Source: a virus. From it: DNA of 47,320 bases. Shown in pieces: positions 40,639 through 47,032 of the stretch. Position 1 is the stretch's first letter. Each line of letters starts with the position of its first letter. The notes below the pieces were generated by a model that had not been told where the DNA came from, searched no databases, and saw only the letters and a program-made list of their open reading frames with translations. The position numbers and the translations under genes are program-made. The stretch spans positions 1 through 47,320 of the IMG/VR virus record IMGVR_UViG_3300022562_000785. The stretch is one strand, 5' to 3'.

Positions 40639-41084
40639 TTGTGCCCCAGCTCCCATCCCATCCCAGTTCGCGGGCCGAAGTTCTCCTCGGGTATCCCACT
40701 CCACGCCCCGGTCTGAGCCGAGCTGTCCGATTGAATCCTGAAGAGGAGGGCAAGGCGCCCGTTCAGCTTCCACCCGAACCCAGCTTGAAGGTAGGCCTTC
40801 TTGGTGGTGCTACCGCTCCAGCGGATCTGGAAGAAAAAGCCGAGGGGCCAAACCAACCTCACGAAAATGGCCGCATTCCAGAACAGCGCATCGTTCGCGT
40901 AGTAGTCGAAACCTTCCCCTCGTGTCCAACAGGGTTTCCAGGTGAAGGGTATTCCTTCTGGGGTCCGCTGCCATCCAAAGGCCCAACCGATTGACTTCAC
41001 CCCCTCAACGTGGACGGTCGTCCAGTTCCCCAGCTTCCAGAGCAGCCAGGATTCCCCTGGGTGCCTGTCTTCGAGTAGCTTCAT
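40635..41084 (-). CDS. Hypothetical Trp/aromatic-rich protein (149 aa)
   Basis: I chose the ATG at 41084, which has AAGGA 5 bases upstream, over a longer upstream frame. The protein is rich in Trp, Phe and Gly (ESWLLWKLGNWTTVHVEGVK, AIFVRLVWPLGFFFQIRW) with hydrophobic strands. It could be membrane-associated or a compact beta-barrel. It follows a 41-residue membrane protein and a signal-peptide protein, so these three may act together at the envelope. Confidence 0.7.
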   Translation of the reverse strand: MKLLEDRHPGESWLLWKLGNWTTVHVEGVKSIGWAFGWQRTPEGIPFTWKPCWTRGEGFDYYANDALFWNAAIFVRLVWPLGFFFQIRWSGSTTKKAYLQAGFGWKLNGRLALLFRIQSDSSAQTGAWSGIPEENFGPRTGMGWELGHK

Positions 41085-41085
41085 T

Positions 41086-41211
41086 TTAATCCTTCCAAAG
41101 TCTATAGAACTGATACACCGCCCAGCCAATCACCCCGCCGAAAGTGCAAAGGGCTAGGGCCTGGAAGAATAGCCAGACGGCGTACCAGAACCACGCTTCA
41201 ATCTCGACCAT
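41086..41211 (-). CDS. Small membrane protein (41 aa)
   Basis: Read from the junctions: the ATG at 41211 shares one base with the stop of the preceding gene (TAATG), and the stop lies 1 base before the next ATG. The peptide begins MVEIEAWFWYAVWLFFQALA and continues with a Gly-rich hydrophobic stretch (FGGVIGWAVYQFY), enough for one or two TM passes, ending RLWKD. Translation would be by re-initiation, as there is no separate Shine-Dalgarno. Confidence 0.65.
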   Translation of the reverse strand: MVEIEAWFWYAVWLFFQALALCTFGGVIGWAVYQFYRLWKD

Positions 41212-41570
41212 TACGGCCCAGTAGTAAATGGCGGCGCTACCTTCCAGTCAGGTGTCTTGGGGCACATCAGGAGTTTGAACCGTTCCGGGTCTCGCTTCTC
41301 TTCGAGCTGGCAAATGATGAGGTAATCGAAAACAGCGATAAATCCCATCACTGCCCAGCCAAGCCACATGGGACCGTGACCACCAGCGGAAGTAGCTCCG
41401 GTGGACTGCGCCGGGGGAGCCGTTGTGGGCGGAGGGGCTGCCGGTGGAGGGCTCGGCGGAGGCGTGACCACGGGCGGAGGCGGTGGGTTCGGGGGGAATA
41501 TTATCCCGTTGTGGGCCTGGGCCGTACCCATTGCCAAGATACAGGCCATTGCCAGAGCTGTGCGTTTCAT
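41211..41570 (-). CDS. Exported Pro-rich protein with C-terminal TM helix (119 aa)
   Basis: The ATG (41570) has AAGGA upstream and overlaps the previous stop. A classical Sec signal peptide (MKRTALAMACILAMGTAQA, cleavage after AQA) is followed by a Pro-rich periplasmic stretch (residues 27-62). A TM helix comes next (WLGWAVMGFIAVFDYLIICQ) and then a charged cytoplasmic tail (EEKRDPERF). This makes an inner-membrane protein with a Pro-rich domain in the periplasm. An early envelope-modifying or superinfection-exclusion role is possible. Confidence 0.75.
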   Translation of the reverse strand: MKRTALAMACILAMGTAQAHNGIIFPPNPPPPPVVTPPPSPPPAAPPPTTAPPAQSTGATSAGGHGPMWLGWAVMGFIAVFDYLIICQLEEKRDPERFKLLMCPKTPDWKVAPPFTTGP

Positions 41571-41755
41571 GCGTCTTTCCTTTCGTTTCTTAAGGGTTGA
41601 TATGATGCTACGGTGTATCCTGCTTCTTCTGCCAGGGTTTGAAACAAGGGAACGTGGAGGCCCCCAGCAAATAGCTTCCACGCAATTTCAGGAGTGCTGG
41701 CCCGAGTGTTCGGGAGTATCCAGCCCGTCGGGGTTCTAATCGCTACTGTTAGCAT
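41567..41755 (-). CDS. Small hypothetical protein (62 aa)
   Basis: The ATG at 41755 has GGGGGCGAAAG upstream and lies inside the end of the preceding 58-residue gene (20-bp overlap). The sequence has a helix (STPEIAWKLFAGGLHVPLFQ) and an alpha/beta pattern. The stop overlaps the next ATG. Unrecognised. Confidence 0.6.
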   Translation of the reverse strand: MLTVAIRTPTGWILPNTRASTPEIAWKLFAGGLHVPLFQTLAEEAGYTVASYQPLRNERKDA

Positions 41756-41912
41756 CTTTCGCCCCCGTGCGGTACCCGACCCACTTCGGGCCGAGGTAGT
41801 GGATGGCTTCCTGGAGTTTCTTTTCCATCCTCGCGGCTTTTTCTTTGTCTGGAGTAAAGAAACGGTCCAGTGGATAGATTTGGACATAGCGCAGAATCCC
41901 GAACAGGTCCAT
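41736..41912 (-). CDS. Small hypothetical protein (58 aa) after the methyltransferase
   Basis: The ATG (complement of 41910-41912) shares one base with the methyltransferase stop (TAATG) and has AGAGGAG 8 bases upstream. That Shine-Dalgarno makes it a firm small gene. The protein is charged and helical (FTPDKEKAARMEKKLQEAIH) and ends with YLGPKWVGYRTG. A partner of the methyltransferase is possible from the tight coupling. Confidence 0.75.
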   Translation of the reverse strand: MDLFGILRYVQIYPLDRFFTPDKEKAARMEKKLQEAIHYLGPKWVGYRTGAKDANSSD

Positions 41913-43174
41913 TATAATAGCTCCTCTGTCATGGTTTCTTCCAGCCGGGTGAGGGCGAGGTTGTACGTGTCCTCGTTAAGCTCGATCCCGGTGGCTTGGA
42001 GTCGAAGGTTGTTTGCTGCCGGGAAAACCGTTCCTGAACCCATGAAGGGGTCCAGGATACGGTCCCCCGGCAGGCAGCTGCGAGAGAGTAGATCGGTGTA
42101 CAGTTGCACAGGTTTCTGGGCGCCGTGACGGAGGCTGGTCACCGGGTCAACCACTATCACATCGTTCCGGACGCTAAGGGTCCTTCGCGAGCCCTTGTTT
42201 GCAAAGACGATTAACTCATATGTATTCCTCGGTCCAAGTTCCGGAGCCGGGAGCATTCCATTACCTTTTGCCCAGATGAGGGGCCTATGCCAGACCTTCC
42301 AACCGGAAAGTTCCAGATTAAGCTTAATATAATCCCACCATCTGAAGTCAAAAAACATATATAGGTGCGCTTCGGGTTTGGTTACACGGGCGGCCTCCTT
42401 TGCAAAGATGGTGATGAGGTTCTTGAATTCCTCCGGGCTATCGGAGTATGCGTGCCCAAGCTTTGCCTGGGTTCCGAAGTCATCAGCCCCGATGCCGTAA
42501 GGCGGATCGGTTATGATGCAGTCGAACTGGCCCGGCTCCAACCCTGCGAGATGCATGAGAGCATCTCCCCATAGGGGAGTATGGGGGGAGGAGTCGGGGT
42601 TAAACATAGTCGCGAGGTTGGCGCGGTGTTCGGCCTCGACCTTGCGACGGATGATCTTGAGTGCGTCCTTGAGGGACGCGGCCTTCCGCACCTCGGGATC
42701 GTCAAGGTGCTGCTCCATTACCAGTGCATCCCGAATGTGCGCGATTTGGGTAGGTGCCGGGACCTCGGTCTGGAACACTTCCTTTGCGGTTGCGGAAAGC
42801 GTTTGGGGTTGCCCCGATTGCCGCGCCCGCCTGCGGTGCAGCTCCGCCTCCGCACGTACCCTGTCTTGCCAGGGCAAGTCCACCCTCCGTATGTTTTCAT
42901 CTAGTTCTGCCTCGAAAGCGTCATCAGGGTCAAGGGATTCCAGCCACACGACAGGGATTTCTTCCCAGTCCAGCAGCTTACAGGCACGCAGGCGCCGTTC
43001 TCCTGCGACGAGTTCGTAATGCTCGGGGATTTCCGTTCCCTGCCGAACGACGATGGGCTGGAGGAGACCGAGGCGCAGAATCGAATCAGCAAGTTCTGAT
43101 ATCTTCGATTCCTCGAACTCGCTACGCTGCCGCGAGCCCGTTATCCTGATCTGGTTTATTGGTAGCTTGTTCAT
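41912..43174 (-). CDS. ParB-like domain fused to DNA N6-adenine/N4-cytosine methyltransferase
   Basis: 420 residues. Residues 5-110 are a ParB/Srx-like domain: VAGERRLRA (GERR 58-61) and ENIRRVDL (93-100). Residues 195-420 are a DNA methyltransferase with DPPYGIG (DPPY 223-226) before LDPFMGSGTVF (FMGSG 377-381). This order is the beta-class order of N6_N4-methyltransferases. The ParB part may supply DNA recognition or sliding, and the enzyme would mark phage DNA against restriction or regulate timing. AGGA lies 8 bases before the ATG. No restriction enzyme is adjacent, so this is an orphan methyltransferase. Confidence 0.92.
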   Translation of the reverse strand: MNKLPINQIRITGSRQRSEFEESKISELADSILRLGLLQPIVVRQGTEIPEHYELVAGERRLRACKLLDWEEIPVVWLESLDPDDAFEAELDENIRRVDLPWQDRVRAEAELHRRRARQSGQPQTLSATAKEVFQTEVPAPTQIAHIRDALVMEQHLDDPEVRKAASLKDALKIIRRKVEAEHRANLATMFNPDSSPHTPLWGDALMHLAGLEPGQFDCIITDPPYGIGADDFGTQAKLGHAYSDSPEEFKNLITIFAKEAARVTKPEAHLYMFFDFRWWDYIKLNLELSGWKVWHRPLIWAKGNGMLPAPELGPRNTYELIVFANKGSRRTLSVRNDVIVVDPVTSLRHGAQKPVQLYTDLLSRSCLPGDRILDPFMGSGTVFPAANNLRLQATGIELNEDTYNLALTRLEETMTEELL

Positions 43175-43346
43175 CTTTCGGTTCCTCTGGGAGTTCGACT
43201 TCTATGCTCTCGCCGGGATAGCCCAGCATGTGGTGATGGGCCAGCCATAGCATTGCTGCAAGTTCATAGTCTTTCGTTTTCAGGCTAATCAGCGCCATCC
43301 GACGAAGAGATGCTACTGTACTTAAGCGAGTTACGACGATTTTCAC
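43122..43346 (-). CDS. Small hypothetical protein (74 aa, GTG start)
   Basis: GTG start with GGAG about 10 bases upstream. It overlaps the preceding gene by 62 bp and the methyltransferase start by 53 bp. A helical region (DYELAAMLWLAHHHMLGYPG) is followed by an acidic, Pro/Glu-rich tail. If the internal Met codon at 43298 is the true start, the protein is 58 residues and overlaps less. Confidence 0.5.
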   Translation of the reverse strand: MKIVVTRLSTVASLRRMALISLKTKDYELAAMLWLAHHHMLGYPGESIEVELPEEPKDEQATNKPDQDNGLAAA

Positions 43347-43620
43347 GATTTGTGCGCTCCTGTTCTACTTGAAGGTCTCGGCGCTCGAGGAGCATCCCCA
43401 GGTATTTGACCGCGGACTTTGCGTCCTCGAACTTCAAGGGGACTTCTTCTCCTTCGAGTCTGGTTGCATCTACGATACACCCTGGAAGGGCTATCTTTGT
43501 AGATAGGTGGAAATCGAAATTCTCCCGGAACGAGATGGATATGTTCCAGGTGTTATTGGGACTCCGGCCTAGTTGATGTACTAGGTCTAGCATGGAGTCT
43601 GCTGTTACTTGAATCGTCAT
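43285..43620 (-). CDS. Hypothetical protein (111 aa)
   Basis: I start it at the ATG (43620) with a strong GGAGG 5 bases upstream. The N-terminus is beta/alpha (MTIQVTADSMLDLVHQLGRS). The second half contains a Glu/Arg-rich helix (GMLLERRDLQVEQERTNRE). Unrecognised early protein. A GC-rich hairpin lies upstream of its ribosome site. Confidence 0.7.
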   Translation of the reverse strand: MTIQVTADSMLDLVHQLGRSPNNTWNISISFRENFDFHLSTKIALPGCIVDATRLEGEEVPLKFEDAKSAVKYLGMLLERRDLQVEQERTNRENRRNSLKYSSISSSDGAD

Positions 43621-43641
43621 ATTTCCTCCAATGCCCATAGT

Positions 43642-43682
43642 GCCGGGAAGAGTTGGCAACGCGCCCTCGGGCTCTTCCCGGC
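43642..43682. repeat. 11-bp perfect inverted repeat (GC-rich hairpin)
   Basis: GCCGGGAAGAG (43642-43652) and CTCTTCCCGGC (43672-43682), with a 19-nt loop. It lies between the DUF669-like gene and the next gene. There is no T-run on either side, so it is more likely an mRNA stabiliser or processing site than a terminator. Confidence 0.55.
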
Positions 43683-43721
43683 TTGGATCTGGGGCTATGG
43701 CTCCCAGTCAACCCCCCGAGG

Positions 43722-44129
43722 TTAGACCTTGCCGACGCGAAGGACTTTCGCGTAGATGTTACCGTCCTTACCCATCTCGTTCTTGACCAGAACCTTGGCG
43801 CTCCGGCCCTCCAACATACGGAGGGAGAACGCTTCCCCGGCCCTGTTCAGTCCGACCGCTTCCCGCAGCCGCCCGATATCGGCGGTGCGAGCGAGGTCCG
43901 GACCCGAGGGACCGTCTTCCAACCAGATCGTCTGGCGGGCACCCGAGCCTTTGTGATCCACCACATCCCACATGACTTCGAGGATGGGGCGGTTCTCGGC
44001 GCCAACCATCTTGGCCTTTACAGACCGGACGGTGGCGACTTGTTCCCCTTCCGGGGGCGGCGGAGCTTGGGTTACGGAAGCATCGTTGAAGGTGGCGTCA
44101 AGGAACTGATCGGGATCGAAGTTTGACAT
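43722..44129 (-). CDS. DUF669-like protein (recombination/replication accessory)
   Basis: A 135-residue protein started at the ATG with GGAG 6 bases upstream. Acidic N-terminus (SNFDPDQFLDATFNDASVT), a Pro/Glu linker, then a beta-rich domain (VRSVKAKMVGAENRPILEVM, RMLEGRSAKVLVKNEMG), the pattern of DUF669. This family is usually next to a Sak4/AAA_24-type ATPase, as here, and is thought to bind ssDNA. The gene order strongly supports the call. Confidence 0.7.
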   Translation of the reverse strand: MSNFDPDQFLDATFNDASVTQAPPPPEGEQVATVRSVKAKMVGAENRPILEVMWDVVDHKGSGARQTIWLEDGPSGPDLARTADIGRLREAVGLNRAGEAFSLRMLEGRSAKVLVKNEMGKDGNIYAKVLRVGKV

Positions 44130-44182
44130 GAATTTCTCCAAGATTGAAAGAGTTGTTGAAAGCACGATTGCTAGCATGGGCC

Positions 44183-45070
44183 TTAAAACGTGAATCTATT
44201 CCGACCGGCCCAGTTGTCGAAAATCGGTTTGAAGGAGGGTGGCTGGTTCGCAGCGATCCCAATGTTCCTGGCTTTCAAGTCCACGTTCACGGCGCTGGTA
44301 TCCCAGGTGAACTTTGTCCCATCGCGCTTAGCGAGGATCACGTCACTGAAGAATCGGGGGATGACTGGGGCGAGCTTCCGACCAAGGGTGCTTGCCATAA
44401 GGGTCATGGCACCAGTGGTCTCGTCCTGTTCCCGTTCCAAGTGAGCGGTGAGGCAGAGGGGACAGTTGATCGCGGTGAGCCGGGTGATGAGGTTATTAAT
44501 CGCAGTCATGGCGATATTCCAATCCCCTGGACCCTTCACGGGCTTACCCCCGACGACCAAGTTCATTGCCATTGGGTTGATCCCGGAGAGGCTGTCGATG
44601 GCCAGTGCGTAGCGGAGGGGGAACTTGTCCACCGGACCCCACGAGCGTCCACAACAGTCGCACTTGAAATCAGAAAGTGTGGTGAGGAGTTCGATGAACT
44701 CAGTATAGATGGACCGGTTGGGGTCCTGGAATTTGCTGAGGGCTTCAAAGGAGAGCTTATGGATCTGTTTGGTTAGCTCGATCATCGCGTCCCAGTTCGG
44801 CGCGACAGCCGGGATGTAGCGGAAGTGGTAGCGGTCACGGGGAAGGTCAGCGTTGACCTCCGGGCCGTTCGGCTCGGTGTAGATTGCGAACAGGCGCATC
44901 TGCGGGTTGATATCAAGGTACGTCCGAAGGGAGTATGTCTTCCCACTCCCGGTCGCGCCAATAAGGAGCGTCTTCGGGGCTGTCAGGTATGGCGCCGGGT
45001 TCGGCTGAGCTTGCTGTTGCATCGCTGGTGGGGCGGAGGGAAGGGTAGTGCTGCCAGAAGTAGTTGTCAT
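44183..45070 (-). CDS. RecA-like P-loop ATPase (AAA_24/Sak4-like)
   Basis: 295 residues: Walker A GATGSGKT (38-45), Walker B-like YALAIDSLSG (D159), and a C-terminal core with LTAHLEREQDE, then GRKLAPVIPRFFSDVI. This fits the RecA-like AAA_24 family that includes phage annealase Sak4. C137, C139 and C140 (FKCDCCGRSW) form a possible metal-binding insert. The first 30 residues are low complexity and encoded over the end of the preceding gene. It would help anneal or repair DNA with the neighbouring DUF669-like protein and Cas4-like nuclease. Confidence 0.8.
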   Translation of the reverse strand: MTTTSGSTTLPSAPPAMQQQAQPNPAPYLTAPKTLLIGATGSGKTYSLRTYLDINPQMRLFAIYTEPNGPEVNADLPRDRYHFRYIPAVAPNWDAMIELTKQIHKLSFEALSKFQDPNRSIYTEFIELLTTLSDFKCDCCGRSWGPVDKFPLRYALAIDSLSGINPMAMNLVVGGKPVKGPGDWNIAMTAINNLITRLTAINCPLCLTAHLEREQDETTGAMTLMASTLGRKLAPVIPRFFSDVILAKRDGTKFTWDTSAVNVDLKARNIGIAANQPPSFKPIFDNWAGRNRFTF

Positions 45071-45353
45071 GTTCTATCCACAGTTGGTTTTCCCGAAGTA
45101 GTAGCCCCTCGGGGATGGCTTTATCGAAGTCGGGGTCGAAGGCCTCGAGAAGCAAGGAGCCGGGCCGGTCGATGGCTGTCCACTCGTGGGTCCAGCACCG
45201 CACGACCACAGGGAAGGTATGCTTTCCTTCGATGATGGCAGTGGCCCAGACCTTGGCGCATACTGGGCAGAACCAAGCATACGACCAAGCATTATCGGGC
45301 CGCTCGACGCTGCCGAAGTTACACCCCTCGATGATGAAACGCTGACGGGTCAT
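44913..45353 (-). CDS. Zinc-ribbon-like small protein (146 aa)
   Basis: The ATG overlaps the nuclease stop (ATGA). Cys and His residues CPVC (29-32) and RCWTHE (C53, H56) suggest a zinc site. The middle is aromatic. The last 50 residues are acidic and Pro-rich and are encoded in a frame that overlaps the ATPase gene by 158 bp. The family is not recognised; a recombination accessory role is suggested only by position. Confidence 0.65.
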   Translation of the reverse strand: MTRQRFIIEGCNFGSVERPDNAWSYAWFCPVCAKVWATAIIEGKHTFPVVVRCWTHEWTAIDRPGSLLLEAFDPDFDKAIPEGLLLRENQLWIEHDNYFWQHYPSLRPTSDATASSAEPGAIPDSPEDAPYWRDREWEDILPSDVP

Positions 45354-46279
45354 GGTACGATCTGCGCGTTAGGGTCTACGGTAATGTCGATTGGTGACCA
45401 GTGATGCACCACAAACCCCGCCGTTTGAAGGGAAGATACCGGGTCTGGTTGGGTGCAATGCTTACGAAACTGGCACCCACCGTAGCTGGCGCAGATGGCC
45501 TTGTCCAGGGTGAGGGAGTAAGAGCCGATCGCGGTTGCTTGTTGGAGCCGGGTTACATCTTCCTGGACGCTTTGGTACCAGAGGGACAATTCGTGTTCGG
45601 TCCTGGACGTGAAGTGCTGAACGTGCCGGATATCGTTCGCGTATAAGCCGATGCCCCGAATCACTGCGCCCGCTACGGCGTAGCCCATTTGGCGTAGGGA
45701 CCAGATATACCCGGTTATCTGCCCGTCGATATCCCACTGATCCGCCCAGCTCCCACCCAGCTGCCCGGTGGTCTTCTCGTCCACTATGACGATCTGATTC
45801 CGGTAGTACGCGAGCATATCGAACTTGCCCGAATACTGGAGCATATGGGCACTGCCGAGGGGGAGGAGGAGAGGGGTTGTGAATGAGAACTCAACCGCCG
45901 GGCCGTTAGGGGTGCTGAGGGGCTGGAGCACATCCGTGTCCAGGCCGTACTCGTCCCAGTAACTATAAAACGCAGCCACCATACGGTCAAGGGTTTTATT
46001 CCGAGGAACGTCCCCGTTAACTTCTCCGAAAGCGGTTAACAGCGCCTCGAGACCACGGGTCATGGCCTCGGCTTCGCTGGCCGCTCCCCCGAAGTACAGG
46101 CGCCGTGTTACTTCGAGGCCCTTGGCCAGGGCCCCGCCCGCGTTGAGGTTAGCGTTGGTGGCGCTGGGGGTGTAACCCAGCCCGTGCCGGAGTGCGTACT
46201 TTCCGGGGCACTGCCGGAAAGTACTTCGCACCGTGTTGTCGATGATCGAAGGGAAAGCGATGCCTTGTAGGTTGAGCAT
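45350..46279 (-). CDS. Cas4/AddB-like PD-(D/E)XK nuclease with Fe-S cysteines
   Basis: 309 residues. Nuclease motifs: E130 in AVEFSF, D154 in GKFDML, D167-E168-K169 in VIVDEKTT, and Q187 followed by Y191. Cysteines C24, C263, C269 and C275 (ICASYGGCQFRKHC) match the 4Fe-4S arrangement of Cas4, AddB and related nucleases. It would resect DNA ends during phage recombination or replication. GGAG lies upstream of the ATG. There is no CRISPR locus, so a role in recombination is more likely than adaptation. Confidence 0.85.
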   Translation of the reverse strand: MLNLQGIAFPSIIDNTVRSTFRQCPGKYALRHGLGYTPSATNANLNAGGALAKGLEVTRRLYFGGAASEAEAMTRGLEALLTAFGEVNGDVPRNKTLDRMVAAFYSYWDEYGLDTDVLQPLSTPNGPAVEFSFTTPLLLPLGSAHMLQYSGKFDMLAYYRNQIVIVDEKTTGQLGGSWADQWDIDGQITGYIWSLRQMGYAVAGAVIRGIGLYANDIRHVQHFTSRTEHELSLWYQSVQEDVTRLQQATAIGSYSLTLDKAICASYGGCQFRKHCTQPDPVSSLQTAGFVVHHWSPIDITVDPNAQIVP

Positions 46280-46293
46280 GGGTTGAGATGCTC

Positions 46294-46521
46294 CTATTGG
46301 AAGTCATTAATCAGGTCGTCTAGAGACATGGTGGGCTGAGCCCTCGCTGCCTTCGCGCGCTTGGTTGGCTCGGACAGGATGCCCTGGCGCAAGGCGCGAT
46401 ACGCAGCCAGCAGCTCCTTGTGCTCTTCGATGGTGAGTTTCTCGCCCGCGAGCACCCGAGCACTTCCTCGAGCAACGAGATCCTTGAACGGGACAGTTGA
46501 TACTGTACTATCGTCTGACAT
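46294..46521 (-). CDS. Small charged helical protein (75 aa), first gene of replication operon
   Basis: The ATG has AAGGAG 8 bases upstream and follows a consensus-like promoter by about 30 nt. It is helical and basic in the middle (KLTIEEHKELLAAYRALRQG) and ends with an acidic DDLINDFQ. I do not recognise it. As the first gene it may be a small regulator or host-interaction protein. Confidence 0.7.
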   Translation of the reverse strand: MSDDSTVSTVPFKDLVARGSARVLAGEKLTIEEHKELLAAYRALRQGILSEPTKRAKAARAQPTMSLDDLINDFQ

Positions 46522-46559
46522 TTGCTGCTCCTTGATTGCCCGATTTAACGGGATCGTTA

Positions 46560-46588
46560 ATCATACATCAAAAACGACCAGAAATCAA
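46560..46588 (-). promoter_or_regulatory. Sigma70-like promoter for the replication operon
   Basis: On the minus strand: TTGATT (complement of 46583-46588), 17-bp spacer, TATGAT (complement of 46560-46565). Downstream, near the expected start site, CCCGATTTAACGGG (46538-46551) is a partial palindrome that could be an operator. The promoter begins inside the last codon of the RHH-like gene. Confidence 0.7.
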
Positions 46589-46812
46589 GAACTACTTTCA
46601 CCCGAGCTAGGCGGAAGGAGATTAAATCCCCTGCGTTTCAGCTCGTTGGTGAGAAGTTCTTGGATGAACTGTGACCGCGCGCCGTAGGGAACCTTACCAT
46701 AAAGGGGGTCCAACAGCAACGTGTCCAGCGTGGTGAGTACGTGGACAGGGAGCCAGATGTGCAGGTCCGCCATCGGGATGGGAGACTTAGGCCTTCCTCT
46801 TTTCTTCGGCAT
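46585..46812 (-). CDS. Ribbon-helix-helix-like DNA-binding protein (75 aa)
   Basis: Complete copy of the gene cut at the window start. A basic N-terminus with an AT-hook-like KRGRPKSP is followed by one strand (DLHIWLPVHV) and two helices (VLTTLDTLLLDPL, then ARSQFIQELLTNELKRRG). That order is the ribbon-helix-helix/CopG-MetJ fold. The tail is Ser-rich. Last gene of the MoxR/VWA operon, ending over the promoter of the replication operon. It is therefore a good candidate regulator of that promoter or of the control region at 6.3 kb. Confidence 0.65.
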   Translation of the reverse strand: MPKKRGRPKSPIPMADLHIWLPVHVLTTLDTLLLDPLYGKVPYGARSQFIQELLTNELKRRGFNLLPPSSGESSS

Positions 46813-47032
46813 CACGCCCTCTTTGTTTAGCAACATCACGGAGAAGTTCGAGGTCCTCGACCGGACAGTCACGGTCGAACTGGTTATACACGAGGGAGAG
46901 CATATGCAGCATCCCTGCGAGAAAGTGCCAGATTTCCGGATCTGGGTCGTATGATAGCGCCATCTGCCACCTGGGAAGGATGATGTTAACTAGCATAAAC
47001 GACGGAGTTTGATATGAGGTTAGGCTAGACAT
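46787..47032 (-). CDS. Second copy of the 81-residue protein
   Basis: The same gene as 79-324, with I19L, E53D and I67V. It again overlaps the VWA stop by 8 bp and the RHH gene by 26 bp. It counts as one gene if the genome is circular. Confidence 0.7.
   Translation of the reverse strand: MSSLTSYQTPSFMLVNIILPRWQMALSYDPDPEIWHFLAGMLHMLSLVYNQFDRDCPVEDLELLRDVAKQRGRDAEEKRKA

Noticed and set aside
45350-46279. Cas4-like nuclease as a sign of a CRISPR adaptation module
   Set aside because: No cas1, cas2 or repeat array in the window; the neighbours are recombination genes.
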